A stretch of DNA of 64,000 nucleotides from Hyphomicrobium sp. (GTDB lineage Bacteria; Pseudomonadota; Alphaproteobacteria; Rhizobiales; Hyphomicrobiaceae): NCBI RefSeq assembly GCF_019753045.1, contig NZ_JAIELN010000014.1, forward strand, positions 157,524 through 221,523. The letters are read 5' to 3'. Positions 30,231-38,574 of the stretch are shown here, piece by piece. The translations under genes were made by a program, and so were the position numbers. Under the pieces are notes generated by a model. The model ran no database searches and was not told the origin of the DNA. It saw only the letters and a list, made by a program, of their open reading frames with translations. How positions within the stretch are numbered: the stretch's first letter is position 1; each line of letters begins with the position of its first letter.

Positions 30231-31611
30231 CGTCCCTCACGCACGAGACTTCGCTTGCCGTCATGTCGGGTGGCGTCGGCTTGCCGCCACAGAGGATATG
30301 GGCGATGTTGCGGAAGCGCCCGGATGGCGTCGCGCGGTCGGAGATCGCCCTGCCGTAGACAGCCACCTCCACGGCTTCCCGCCAGATGTGCTGGGTGTCG
30401 TCGAAATAGGCCTGGTTACGCGCCCGCCGGTATTCCCAGATGGCATTGTCGAGCGCGGTGACGCCGGCGATGAGATCATCGGGGATCGCCGAGGCGATCT
30501 CGCGATAGCGCTTTTCAATTTCGGGATGTTTGTAGCCGATCGTGGTGATGTTGGAGAGATTGGCGGTTTTCAGAATTTCGAACTCGCCTTCGCCATCGCC
30601 CATATACATCTTGAGGAGCGCGCACTGTTCGAGCGCCGGCGTTTCGTCGATATAGACGCACATGTCGGCGAGCTTTTCTTGATGGTGGTTCTCGGCATGG
30701 ACCTCGAGGCCACCATGGCCGAGCCAGAGCGGGTCGCGTTTGTTGCGGATGACGAAACGCACGTTGGGGCCGGAGATCGTCACCGGCTCGCCCTTGACGA
30801 AGGCGCGCACCTCATCGGTCTCGAGCACGCTTTCGGCGAGGCGAATGGTCTTTTTGAGGACACGGCGTCGGCGTCGTTCGAGCTGGCGCTGAACGTGCCG
30901 GGCGGTCCTGCTCGGACCGCGCAAATCGGTGTTGATCTGCTGAATGGCCCGGCCGACCAGCGAGCGATACGCTAAGCGTTGCTCGTCCATTGCCTTGTCG
31001 AACAAGTCATAGCGTTCGACGATCAGCTCCGACGGGACGAGAGGGCAGCGCCTGGCGATGCGCTGCCAAAGATTGCGGAGCTGCCCGATCTCTTCGTGGC
31101 GTTTGGCGGTGCGGCGGATGAAAGCCGGCGAGTAGAGGCGGCGGCGGATTTTCGCCGTCATTGGAGAATTGCCGATGAGGGGATCGCGGCTGACCTTGGT
31201 CTGGCCACGCCGAAAGCGCTTCCAGCTCTTACGCGAGCCGCCCTCGAGCGCGTCGGAAATGGCGGTGGTCGCGAAGTAGACCGCAAAACCCTTGAGCTGA
31301 TGCTGAAACGCCGTCATCGAGGCGTAGATCAGCGCGCCCTGCCATTCGGGCTTGAGCTGAGCGATGAGTTCATCGGCGTAATCGATCAGCGCCGCCATCA
31401 GCGGCTTCCTCTGGCCGCGATAGACGCCGGCGTTGCCGTAGTCGGTGTCGACGATGGCTTTGAGCCGCGTGCGGTTGCCGAAGATCGACAGCGTGATGTG
31501 CGATCCCATATCGAGCTCGGTCTCTTCCAGCGAGCAATCGAGAATGTATTGCACGTCCGGCGGCAACTGCGAGCCCGCGACCGGCAGACCATAGGGCGCG
31601 ACGACGGTCAT
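30199..31611 (-). CDS. Large unrecognised phage protein
   Basis: 470 aa, among the longest genes here. The N-terminal half has ITLSIFGNRTRLKAIVDTDY and KPEWQGALIYASMTAFQHQL; a very basic stretch (RHVQRQLERRRRRVLKKTIR, about residues 243-262) follows; the C-terminal half has FVIRNKRDPLWLGHGGLEV and an acidic CVYIDETPALEQCALLK. The basic centre suggests nucleic-acid contact. No family recognised. Confidence 0.7.
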   Translation of the reverse strand: MTVVAPYGLPVAGSQLPPDVQYILDCSLEETELDMGSHITLSIFGNRTRLKAIVDTDYGNAGVYRGQRKPLMAALIDYADELIAQLKPEWQGALIYASMTAFQHQLKGFAVYFATTAISDALEGGSRKSWKRFRRGQTKVSRDPLIGNSPMTAKIRRRLYSPAFIRRTAKRHEEIGQLRNLWQRIARRCPLVPSELIVERYDLFDKAMDEQRLAYRSLVGRAIQQINTDLRGPSRTARHVQRQLERRRRRVLKKTIRLAESVLETDEVRAFVKGEPVTISGPNVRFVIRNKRDPLWLGHGGLEVHAENHHQEKLADMCVYIDETPALEQCALLKMYMGDGEGEFEILKTANLSNITTIGYKHPEIEKRYREIASAIPDDLIAGVTALDNAIWEYRRARNQAYFDDTQHIWREAVEVAVYGRAISDRATPSGRFRNIAHILCGGKPTPPDMTASEVSCVRDDEGQHERWAA

Positions 31612-31934
31612 GGGGCGGAAGGCCCCTGGGTTGCGTTGAGGAGAGCTCTGATTTTCTCGGCCGCAGTCACTCCCTCTTCGCTTCGGTTGCCGTGCTCAAC
31701 CATCGCCAGCACAGTGTTGATCGCCTCGAGCGCACCATTGCCGTAGACATGCAGCATCTGCCGTAGCGTCGGTACGGCAATGTTGCCGACCAGCATGTTG
31801 ACGTGCACGGAGTTCCGCGACTTGAGCAAGCGCATTTGCGCTTGGAATTTCTTGTGCTGATCAAGGAGGGCCTGCACAGCTTGAAGCTCGGTATCGAGAT
31901 CAGCCGGTTGCGAGATCAGGTCAGCGTCCGCCAT
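31608..31934 (-). CDS. Hypothetical helical protein
   Basis: 108 aa; ATG at 31934 with an AGAGGA upstream. Amphipathic helices (AVQALLDQHKKFQAQMRLLK) and GNIAVPTLRQMLHVYGNGAL. Overlaps the tiny membrane gene upstream by 14 bp and the large gene downstream by four. Confidence 0.6.
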   Translation of the reverse strand: MADADLISQPADLDTELQAVQALLDQHKKFQAQMRLLKSRNSVHVNMLVGNIAVPTLRQMLHVYGNGALEAINTVLAMVEHGNRSEEGVTAAEKIRALLNATQGPSAP

Positions 31935-32073
31935 CAAAACCGTCCTCTTCCTCGAAGGCTTCACGGGCTGGGTCGCGAAACTTGTGCCGCACCCAGATCC
32001 AGGCCAGGCCAAGGAACCACTCACCGATGAGTGTGGCGATAACGGTCACGACAATGATAGCGCCCGTTGTCAT
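31921..32073 (-). CDS. Tiny membrane protein
   Basis: 50 aa (MTTGAIIVVTVIATLIGEWF at the start), with one transmembrane helix and an acidic tail ending GFDGGR. ATG overlaps the upstream stop (TGATG) and the 3' end overlaps the next gene, so coding is well supported despite its size. Confidence 0.65.
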   Translation of the reverse strand: MTTGAIIVVTVIATLIGEWFLGLAWIWVRHKFRDPAREAFEEEDGFDGGR

Positions 32074-32444
32074 CAGCCACCTGCAATCGGCCGCGCCGCA
32101 ATGCTTTCATTCTGCACGACCTCGCGTGGGCTCTTGGCGCGGCGAACGGCACGCGCCTTCGTGTCGGGCGTCGGAATGGCGGCGCCCTTGCCGGCCGATA
32201 CGAAGGCCGCCAAGTCTTCGTCCGGAATGACGACGGCGCGCTTGTCCTTCACCTGGTCAATGGCGGTGACCTTCACCTTGGCCGGCATGGCGCGGCCTTC
32301 GAGGCGCGGCTCGAGGATGAAGAAGGTGACGCCCTCCTTCATCTTCTTCTCGATGATCGGCAGCATGGCGTCATCGTTCTCGGCTTCCCAGACGATGGTG
32401 GTGTCGCCCTCGGCATTCGGTGTCGTCAACGCCCTGAGGCCCAT
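32073..32444 (-). CDS. Hypothetical protein
   Basis: 123 aa; the ATG at 32444 (SD GAGGGAAAC) is chosen over an in-frame TTG inside the operator. Core FFILEPRLEGRAMPAKVKVT and a basic tail ARAVRRAKSPREVV. Operator immediately upstream (32457-32479). Unknown function. Confidence 0.6.
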   Translation of the reverse strand: MGLRALTTPNAEGDTTIVWEAENDDAMLPIIEKKMKEGVTFFILEPRLEGRAMPAKVKVTAIDQVKDKRAVVIPDEDLAAFVSAGKGAAIPTPDTKARAVRRAKSPREVVQNESIAARPIAGG

Positions 32445-32456
32445 GTTTCCCTCGCA

Positions 32457-32479
32457 ACAGTCAAGCAATATGAGACTTT
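32457..32479. promoter_or_regulatory. Phage operator copy (dyad)
   Basis: ACAGTCAAG, spacer CAATA, TGAGACTTT, directly upstream of the SD of the gene starting at 32444. Repressor bound here would overlap the promoter start region. Confidence 0.7.
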
Positions 32480-32514
32480 AGCGCAATCCCGTCGGCCGAG
32501 TCACGCCCCTCCGA

Positions 32515-32772
32515 TTAGGGCAGCGCCTGCGCGGCCGGCACCATGTGGCGCGGGCCCTTCTTGCAGCTCATCCGCCCGCACGGACAGACCGAGACCATCA
32601 GATCGGCGTTGGTGGGAGCCTTTTTCGGTTGCGGCGCCTTGCTGACGCGCTCGCGGACCTGTCCCAGTGCGTCGGTCGGCGCGCTCGTCAGCACCGATGC
32701 CGCCGCCTTCGGTTTGAAGTCGAAGCCGCCGCCGCCAAAGGCGGGGACACCAGGTTTTCTGCGTTGTTCCAT
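32515..32772 (-). CDS. Hypothetical protein with a Cys-x-Cys motif
   Basis: 85 aa. Contains VSVCPCGRMSCKKGPRH near the C-terminus, a compact Cys/His cluster, after a Gly/Pro/Ala-rich N-terminus. May bind zinc. No family recognised. Confidence 0.5.
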   Translation of the reverse strand: MEQRRKPGVPAFGGGGFDFKPKAAASVLTSAPTDALGQVRERVSKAPQPKKAPTNADLMVSVCPCGRMSCKKGPRHMVPAAQALP

Positions 32773-32796
32773 TCCGACGTTCCTTTCATATGAACA

Positions 32797-33033
32797 CTAT
32801 CTCTTGCGCGGCCTGTCAGGCAGCGGTTGCCACAGCGGCCAGTCTTCCAGAATAATTCTTCCACCGTTGCACGAGGCCTCAAACCCCGGCACATCTTGAA
32901 ACTTGTGCCAGTAACCGACGCATACCGGAGCGCTATCCCAAATCCACCGCTCACTATCGCGGCCGAAAAGGATGTAAGAACCATCCATAGGTGGCGGCTC
33001 GGTTTTGACGCTGCGCCAGTTATCCAATGCCAT
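32797..33033 (-). CDS. DUF551-like protein
   Basis: 78 aa. The N-terminal half WRSVKTEPPPMDGSYILFGR with W residues at the C-terminus (EDWPLWQPLPDRPRK) fits the DUF551 pattern (short phage proteins with W...P...PLP). Function of the family unknown. Confidence 0.6.
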   Translation of the reverse strand: MALDNWRSVKTEPPPMDGSYILFGRDSERWIWDSAPVCVGYWHKFQDVPGFEASCNGGRIILEDWPLWQPLPDRPRKR

Positions 33034-33051
33034 CTCCTTTGGGCTGTCGTG

Positions 33052-33354
33052 CTAATTTCGGATCCGCGCCCGCTCTTCATCCATATTGACGAGCTGGACG
33101 TCGTAGCCGGAGGTCTCATACTCTTCGATCTGCTTGCGCACCGAGACCTCAGAGCCCCACCAGGTCTCGCACCCCCAGCACACCTGACCATCGTCCATGA
33201 CGAGCTTCGGGTTAGGGACACCGAAGTTGAAACCCGCGATATGTTGTGGCGGTATCTCATCGCCGGCATAGACGCCGTAGCCGACGAACTTGACGACCTT
33301 GCCGCCGCCGCCACCGAGGATCACGCCGACGCGCTCACCAATCTGCCGTGCCAT
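33052..33354 (-). CDS. Hypothetical protein with CxxC
   Basis: 100 aa from ATG 33354. Contains GVILGGGGGKVVKFVGYG and DGQVCWGCETWWGSE (CxxC with flanking Trp). Small domain of unknown type; alpha/beta likely. Confidence 0.55.
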   Translation of the reverse strand: MARQIGERVGVILGGGGGKVVKFVGYGVYAGDEIPPQHIAGFNFGVPNPKLVMDDGQVCWGCETWWGSEVSVRKQIEEYETSGYDVQLVNMDEERARIRN

Positions 33355-33364
33355 TGGTCTCTCC

Positions 33365-33514
33365 TTACTTGGCCAATCGTTCGAGCACGTCATGGGTGCC
33401 AGCAACATATCCCGCGACGCCAACAAGCATGGCCGAAATGCCATCGTAACCGCTCTGATGTGCCCACCACATGGCAGCGATGAGGGCGAGAAACAGCAGC
33501 TTCAGCACCCTCAT
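33365..33514 (-). CDS. Tiny membrane protein
   Basis: 49 aa starting MRVLKLLFLALIAAMWW: a membrane anchor followed by a second moderately hydrophobic segment. ATG at 33514 has GAGAGCGAAC upstream and lies 12 bp from the end of the AAA+ gene. Unknown function. Confidence 0.55.
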   Translation of the reverse strand: MRVLKLLFLALIAAMWWAHQSGYDGISAMLVGVAGYVAGTHDVLERLAK

Positions 33515-33526
33515 GGGTTCGCTCTC

Positions 33527-34993
33527 CTACTCTGCCGCCATCAACTTCGGCGTCGCCGTCTGTTCGGCGAGCCAGTCGTTGATGGCATCGGTGTTGGAGA
33601 GCTGCGCGTTGGACGCCAGCGAGGCTTCGATGGCGCGAATGAAGTCGTCTTCGCAGGCGCCCGTTTTCGTCTTGGCCTCGAGATCGCGATGCAGCGCATT
33701 GGCGATGCCGGCCTGGATGATGCCGACCGCAATCGCTCCCGACGCCAGCGCCGAAAACGGTACATCGACGGCGCGGCCGGTGCGCTTGGTGGTCGCGAGC
33801 ACGTGCTGCGGCGAGAAGAAGTTCATCGCCAGCTTGGCGGCGAGCGTCTTGGCTTTGAGGCCCTTCTGCAGCGGGCATTTGTTCAAGGCCAGGGCCATGA
33901 TGTCGGCAAATGCTGCTTCATCGGGGCGCTGGACCTTGATCTTGATGTCGATACGGCCATCGCGGACGATCGCCGGATCGAGCGTGTCGGGGCGGTTGGT
34001 GGCAAGCACCACTGTCGCCGTCTTGTCCTCGAGGCCGTCCATTTCTGTGAGGAAAGCCGGCACGATGGTCTTGTCGAGCGGGTTCAGGTTATTGTCGCCG
34101 CGCCGGCCGAGAATGGCATCGGCCTCGTCGATAAAGATGATCGCCGGAAAGCCGAACTTCATTTTGTGCTTCTTGGCGCGGACGAACAGCGCGCGGATTT
34201 TCGCTTCGCTCTCGCCGACGAATTTGTCGAGGAGCTCGGTCGCCTTGACGTAGATGAAGGCCGACTGCAGCGCCGCATCATCGATGACGCCCTTCTTGGC
34301 GTAGATGTCGGCGAGTGCCGTGGCGATCGCTTTGCCGAGCATGGTCTTGCCGCAGCCTGGCGGCCCCCAGAGCAGAATGCCTGCTGGCGGCTCCTTGCCG
34401 TAGAAGGCGAAGAGCTCGGGCTGAGTGTGCGGGAACTCGATCGCCTCGCGGAGCTGCGCCTTGGTCTCCGCCATGCCGCCGAGACCATCGAATGAGATGC
34501 GCTTGGCGGGCTTCACGGCGCGGTGCGGCTTCGCCACTTTGGCGACGATGACCGAGCCGGTGCGATCAAGGATGACAGTGTCGGCTTCTTCGACCGCGAT
34601 GCTGCCTTTGCGGACCGAGCGCTCGCCAGGCATGCCGGCGCCGGTGACAGCGACCGTCTTGTCGTCGAGGAGGCGCTGAACGGTGCAAGTTTCGCCGGTG
34701 GCGTCGATCTCGGCGATCTCGATGATGGCCATGGTCTCGCTGTTGCAGACCACCATCTGCCCGGATTTCACCTCGAACTCCGGCTTTGGAATTCGGATCA
34801 GGCCGCTGCCCATGGCGAGGAACGCCCACTTTTCATCAACATGATGGACGGTGGCGATGCCGTTAGGGGCGGTTTTGACGCGCTCGACCCAGTCGTTGAT
34901 TTTTTCGATCGCGTTATGGGCTTGGTCGACGACCTCGAGCAACTCTGCGCGCGTGGCGTTCGCGTAGTCGGGACGTGGCGGCAAGGCAGTCAT
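33527..34993 (-). CDS. AAA+ unfoldase, proteasome-ATPase/ARC-like
   Basis: 488 aa. An N-terminal coiled-coil-like helix (about 17-40), a beta/OB-like region (about 45-150), then a classical AAA domain: Walker A GPPGCGKT (210-217), pore loop KFVGES with the Ar-hydrophobic-Gly triad (258-260), Walker B IIFIDEAD (285-292) and arginine-finger region RPDTLDPAIVRDGRID. This order matches Mpa, PAN, Rpt and ARC ring unfoldases more than phage ATPases. The C-terminus (LMAAE) lacks the HbYX motif that docks to a proteasome. Probably an unfoldase or remodeller. Operator 33 bp upstream of the start. Confidence 0.85.
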   Translation of the reverse strand: MTALPPRPDYANATRAELLEVVDQAHNAIEKINDWVERVKTAPNGIATVHHVDEKWAFLAMGSGLIRIPKPEFEVKSGQMVVCNSETMAIIEIAEIDATGETCTVQRLLDDKTVAVTGAGMPGERSVRKGSIAVEEADTVILDRTGSVIVAKVAKPHRAVKPAKRISFDGLGGMAETKAQLREAIEFPHTQPELFAFYGKEPPAGILLWGPPGCGKTMLGKAIATALADIYAKKGVIDDAALQSAFIYVKATELLDKFVGESEAKIRALFVRAKKHKMKFGFPAIIFIDEADAILGRRGDNNLNPLDKTIVPAFLTEMDGLEDKTATVVLATNRPDTLDPAIVRDGRIDIKIKVQRPDEAAFADIMALALNKCPLQKGLKAKTLAAKLAMNFFSPQHVLATTKRTGRAVDVPFSALASGAIAVGIIQAGIANALHRDLEAKTKTGACEDDFIRAIEASLASNAQLSNTDAINDWLAEQTATPKLMAAE

Positions 34994-35025
34994 GGCTTTG
35001 GCTCCGTTAGGCTATCAATGATGCA

Positions 35026-35048
35026 AAAGTATCGTATCACTTGACTTC
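35026..35048. promoter_or_regulatory. Phage operator copy (dyad)
   Basis: AAAGTATCG, spacer TATCA, CTTGACTTC, upstream of the ARC-like AAA+ gene. Contains ATCGTATCAC, also found near the operator at 29213-29235. Confidence 0.65.
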
Positions 35049-35083
35049 AGGGACACAACGCAGCCCCGCAAGGCACACGAGAA

Positions 35084-35148
35084 GGCCTGGGGCGCCGGAA
35101 CTCGCCCCAGGCCGCCGCCGGCACGCATCCGCATGACATGCCGGCGGT
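35084..35148 (-). terminator. Double hairpin after the second AAA+ gene
   Basis: GGCCTGGGGCG/CGCCCCAGGCC (35084-35113) forms an 11-pair stem; a second stem with CCGCCGGCA/TGCCGGCGG follows at about 35115-35148. Both lie after the stop of the AAA+ gene at 35157-36860 on the minus strand. There is no strong T-run, so it may be a protein-assisted terminator. Confidence 0.5.
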
Positions 35149-35156
35149 AGTCGGTC

Positions 35157-36860
35157 TCAGTCGATTTCGAGGTCGCGATCTTCCGCGATGCGACGCACAT
35201 TCCGCATCGTCGGCTCGGTCTGATTGACGATCTTCTTGGTGCGATCGGAGATCTCCCGCGCCATCCCACCAATACCGACGACCTTGTCGTTGGTCTCGTT
35301 GGCGCGACTGTGCACGGTATCCCGCGTCGCCTGCGCTTCTTCTTCAACAAGCTCCTTGACATCGTCGATCTCGATGCCGCCCGCCAATGCTTCCTTGATC
35401 ATCTTTTGAAGCGCGGTGCCGACGGCTTCTGCGGCCGTCGGTTCCTTCTCGGCTGGACCCTCCAGAAGCTTGCGGTGACCGTCCATCGTCAGAGCGGCGG
35501 CGATGAGATCGCTTTCGAGGAGCTCATCACCACCCCGCGAGATCATCGCGAGCTTGGCGCGTTCGACCGCCTCGCGGATGACCGCCGCCGTCCAACCCGA
35601 CATGACGTTACCGAGTTCGGAGAGGTCCTCGTTGATGGCGAGCAGCCCGTGAGAGTAGAGACGAACGAGGCGCTCGGCCGCCTTCGCATCGGGCGGCGTC
35701 ACCTCGATCACCGCATCGAGGCGACCCGGGCGAAGCATTGCCGGGTGGATCGTCTCGATCTCGTTGGTGGTCAGGACGACCATCGTCTTCGAGTTCTTGG
35801 AGAGAATGCCGTCGAGCGTGTTGAGGAGATCGTTCGCCGGCTCATCCCGCGTTCCGGTGATCCTGTCGATGTCTTCGGCGAAGACGACGCACGGTTCATA
35901 TCTCTTCGCAAATTCAAGGGCTTGCTTGAGGCTCTGCGGCTTGTCGAGGGTGATGAACGTCCACGCGTTATCGGTGCCGTACTTGGCTGTCACCAAGCTC
36001 GTCAGGGTCTTGCCGGTGCCGTACTTGCCCCACAGCAACACGCCGCGCTTGAGCGGAATGCCCGCCTTCACACACTGCTGAGTTTTGCGCAGGAGCGTGA
36101 AGACGTTGACGTCGATCAAGCGGCCGGTGACTTCCGACATGATCAAGTTGTCGGGATTGACGTGTTCGACATCGATGAAGGTCGGCGGGATCTCGACGTT
36201 GAGCATGCCGTTGTCATCGGTGGCCAAGCGGATCGCCCTGCCACGGTAGATCGAATGCTCGGCGGCGATGTCGCGGGCGAGATCCGCGAGCTCCTTGAGG
36301 ACATGGCTTTCCTTCTTGCGAAGCTCGCCAATGACCGCGAACGCCGGACCTTTGTTGGTGTTGATCTGGATCGTTTTGATGGGGTTCTCGATGCCGGGCA
36401 CCTTGAACTGACCCCACGGGATCTGGATCTTATCCTCGGGCTTCGGACCGACATCGACGGTGATCATGCGCGGCGGGATCGGACCGAACCACGTCATCTC
36501 CGGCACCGGCGAGGCCCAGCCGTAGATCGTTTTCATGGCCATCATGAAGGCCACGGCGCCATCCAGCGGATAGGCGTCGATGACCTCCTGGACGGCCATC
36601 ATCTCTTCTTCTTCCGCCTTGCGAGCGATGAGCGCGTTGATGGCATCGTCGATCGGCATGTCGGCTGGATCGCCGGGCAGAATGATCTGCTTGCCCTGGC
36701 GGACGATCTCAGGCTCGAGGTGCTGCCAGTTGATGGTGCCATCCTCGTTCAGCGCCTTTTTGGGGATGCCAACCTTCGACTTCGCAATCTTATTGCGGCC
36801 GTTGAGCACGTCCTTTTTTGCCTGCTCGACGAGCGCGGCAGTACCATTTCCAAGTGTCAT
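35157..36860 (-). CDS. Large AAA+ ATPase (Bcs1/katanin-like core)
   Basis: 567 aa. A long unrecognised N-terminal region (1-250) precedes an AAA core: Walker A WGKYGTGKT (277-285), Walker B CVVFAEDIDR (324-333), sensor segment VLTTNEIETIHPAMLRPGRLD with an arginine finger. The N-terminal half has EEEEMMAVQEVIDAYPLDGA and RMITVDVGPKPEDKIQIPWG. The C-terminal 120 residues are charged helices ending EDRDLEID. Neighbour of the ARC-like ATPase; the two might work in one remodelling pathway, which is inference. Confidence 0.8.
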   Translation of the reverse strand: MTLGNGTAALVEQAKKDVLNGRNKIAKSKVGIPKKALNEDGTINWQHLEPEIVRQGKQIILPGDPADMPIDDAINALIARKAEEEEMMAVQEVIDAYPLDGAVAFMMAMKTIYGWASPVPEMTWFGPIPPRMITVDVGPKPEDKIQIPWGQFKVPGIENPIKTIQINTNKGPAFAVIGELRKKESHVLKELADLARDIAAEHSIYRGRAIRLATDDNGMLNVEIPPTFIDVEHVNPDNLIMSEVTGRLIDVNVFTLLRKTQQCVKAGIPLKRGVLLWGKYGTGKTLTSLVTAKYGTDNAWTFITLDKPQSLKQALEFAKRYEPCVVFAEDIDRITGTRDEPANDLLNTLDGILSKNSKTMVVLTTNEIETIHPAMLRPGRLDAVIEVTPPDAKAAERLVRLYSHGLLAINEDLSELGNVMSGWTAAVIREAVERAKLAMISRGGDELLESDLIAAALTMDGHRKLLEGPAEKEPTAAEAVGTALQKMIKEALAGGIEIDDVKELVEEEAQATRDTVHSRANETNDKVVGIGGMAREISDRTKKIVNQTEPTMRNVRRIAEDRDLEID

Positions 36861-36960
36861 GCGGATGTTCCTTTTGTGGTTGACTTTTACGCTTCAGGTC
36901 GCAAAAGGGCGCGCGCCGACTCCGCAGTCACGCGTCCGAGTGCTCGGGGAATGGGGTCGG

Positions 36961-37590
36961 TCAGCTCGGCGGCTTGGCGAGCGGCGGCAGTGCGATCTTG
37001 CGCACCGGATCGAAACGCGCGCTCATCAGGAAGGTGAGGATGCGATTGCCGACCATTGTCGGCGTAGCCTCATTCGGATCATAGGCTTCCGGCTGAAACA
37101 GCTCCTCGGCACGCTTGTCGCTGATGTGGAAAAATTTCGCGATCGTAAGCCACGAAGGCTCCCTCAGGTCTGCTCCGGGCGCGATAACGCCAACGATATT
37201 CCGATCGTAGGTGCGGATTGTGAGACCGCGTTCGTTGAACCAAGGATCGGTCATCGCCCAGCCACAGGCGCAAGCAGTGGTGCCGCAATCGGTCTCTGCA
37301 TCATTCAAACGCGCGATGAACTGCGCGACCGGCAAGAGGGGGTGCTCATACCGACCCCGATAAGTACCCCATTGGCTGAGATCGAATTTCCGATGCGGAA
37401 TGGGACCCGCATCGGCATAAGGTCCGGTCCCGTGCAACTTTTCTGCGACGCGCAGCAAGCGCTCGAAGCTTTCGGCCAGGTCTTCATCCGAAATCAGCTC
37501 TTGCCGCTCAAGCGCATTCGCCTCCTTCGACCATTCGAGTCCGTGGACCGTCGACGAAGGGAGGAGACAGGGCGTTGGCTCATCAAGCAT
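36961..37590 (-). CDS. Hypothetical protein with a DCGTTACACGWA core
   Basis: 209 aa from the ATG at 37590 (SD AGAGGATT). DAETDCGTTACACGWAMTD is a distinctive motif found in small phage proteins; it carries three cysteines. The remainder is alpha/beta. The operator at 37692-37714 lies about 100 bp upstream. Function unknown. Confidence 0.6.
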   Translation of the reverse strand: MLDEPTPCLLPSSTVHGLEWSKEANALERQELISDEDLAESFERLLRVAEKLHGTGPYADAGPIPHRKFDLSQWGTYRGRYEHPLLPVAQFIARLNDAETDCGTTACACGWAMTDPWFNERGLTIRTYDRNIVGVIAPGADLREPSWLTIAKFFHISDKRAEELFQPEAYDPNEATPTMVGNRILTFLMSARFDPVRKIALPPLAKPPS

Positions 37591-37691
37591 GATCGACAAT
37601 CCTCTGACGGCGACGTTAGAGCGCTGGGTGGGCACGAAGCCATGGCCCACCCAGCAATCCTGCGGGCGACAGGATGAGAGAAAGGCCCGCA

Positions 37692-37714
37692 GAAGTTAAA
37701 TTATATGAGACTTT
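37692..37714. promoter_or_regulatory. Phage operator copy (dyad) over a TATAAT box
   Basis: GAAGTTAAA, spacer TTATA, TGAGACTTT. On the minus strand the centre reads TATAAT, a perfect -10 hexamer, so the operator sits on the promoter of the 36961-37590 gene. Confidence 0.75.
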
Positions 37715-37743
37715 CCAGACGCAAAACCTTGTTGGAAAGTCTC
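37708..37743. other. Hairpin built from two operator half-sites
   Basis: GAGACTTTCCA (37708-37718) and TGGAAAGTCTC (37733-37743) form a perfect 11-bp inverted repeat around a 14-base loop. One arm is the right half of the operator at 37692; the other is a second half-site at the end of the gene at 37742. Could aid repressor looping or act as a terminator. Confidence 0.5.
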
Positions 37744-37960
37744 ACGCGCGGCCCCGGAGGTTCTGCGCCTTCGAGAGTGTCTTGCGAAAAGACAACTCGA
37801 AATCGATGAGGTGGATCTCGCCCTGCAAGTCTTGGGCGAGGCGACGGCGATCGCCAGACGGACGGCCCTGGCGATGCCTGAGGTCATGGAGGCTGGTCAG
37901 GCGCTCTTCGCGCAGGACGGCAAGTTGATCATCGGCGTAGTAGGAAAGGGCTCCGCTCAT
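37742..37960 (-). CDS. Hypothetical small basic protein
   Basis: 72 aa, from ATG 37960 (MSGALSYYADDQLAVLREER). Highly charged, rich in Arg/Asp/Leu helices. Operator 58 bp upstream (38018-38040). Function unknown. Confidence 0.6.
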   Translation of the reverse strand: MSGALSYYADDQLAVLREERLTSLHDLRHRQGRPSGDRRRLAQDLQGEIHLIDFELSFRKTLSKAQNLRGRA

Positions 37961-38017
37961 TGTTTGCTCCGTTCGCTCCGTTGAAATCTCAGCGTGCTTG
38001 CCGCTGGGGCATCCCAT

Positions 38018-38040
38018 AAAGTCTAGCACACCTTTACTTT
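38018..38040. promoter_or_regulatory. Phage operator copy (dyad)
   Basis: AAAGTCTAG, spacer CACAC, CTTTACTTT, in the gap upstream of the gene starting at 37960. Confidence 0.7.
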
Positions 38041-38080
38041 ATGCGAAACGGAACCCGCTGCAAAGCCGATTCTTCTGTCG

Positions 38081-38293
38081 TCAACGATCGCTCTTGCCAT
38101 CGAGGATCAAGGCGATGAGCGCGGCATCGGTCGGTCGCGTCGCGATCAACATGAGTTCCACGGTTGTCAGCTTGCGGCCGAGTTTTTGCTCGAGCATCTT
38201 TTGTGTCGAGAGAATGAGGTAGCCCTGGAAGGCGCAGGCCCCGATGAGGCCTACACCAACGACGACAGCGATCTGGATTTGCTCCCAGGTCAT
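38081..38293 (-). CDS. Small single-pass membrane protein
   Basis: 70 aa; hydrophobic helix at about residues 7-28 (IAVVVGVGLIGACAFQGYLI) followed by a charged amphipathic region. Overlaps the upstream gene by four bases. Unknown function. Confidence 0.6.
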   Translation of the reverse strand: MTWEQIQIAVVVGVGLIGACAFQGYLILSTQKMLEQKLGRKLTTVELMLIATRPTDAALIALILDGKSDR

Positions 38294-38574
38294 GCGTTCT
38301 CCAGCTCGTCGACAACCTTGGCGCCCGAGGGATCATCCCATTTGAGCACGCCTATCGTTGTCTCGTTGACCGAGAACACGCGCGTCGGGAACTCGTCGTC
38401 GGCGATGCTGGCATCGTCGCCCTGATCGATGCCGCCTTCGGCATTGGTGTTCCAGTAGTCGCGCCAGTACTTGAGCACGGCCTCGCGATTATAGTTGCCG
38501 CCGTCGTCCTGACGAACGAAGAGGTCGAGCGAGTTGCCGTCGTCGTCATCGGCCTGCACGTAGTAGAGTGTCAT
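38290..38574 (-). CDS. Hypothetical acidic protein
   Basis: 94 aa, very acidic (QADDDDGNSLDLFVRQDDGG), Tyr/Trp-rich middle (REAVLKYWRDYWNTNA). Overlaps neighbours by four bases on each side. Acidic composition of this kind is common in DNA-mimic or anti-restriction proteins, but no such homology is seen here. Confidence 0.6.
   Translation of the reverse strand: MTLYYVQADDDDGNSLDLFVRQDDGGNYNREAVLKYWRDYWNTNAEGGIDQGDDASIADDEFPTRVFSVNETTIGVLKWDDPSGAKVVDELENA

Noticed and set aside
35310..37037. 575-codon plus-strand frame opposite the second AAA+ gene
   Set aside because: Antisense to Walker A/B-containing coding sequence; codon pattern is the complement of a real gene.
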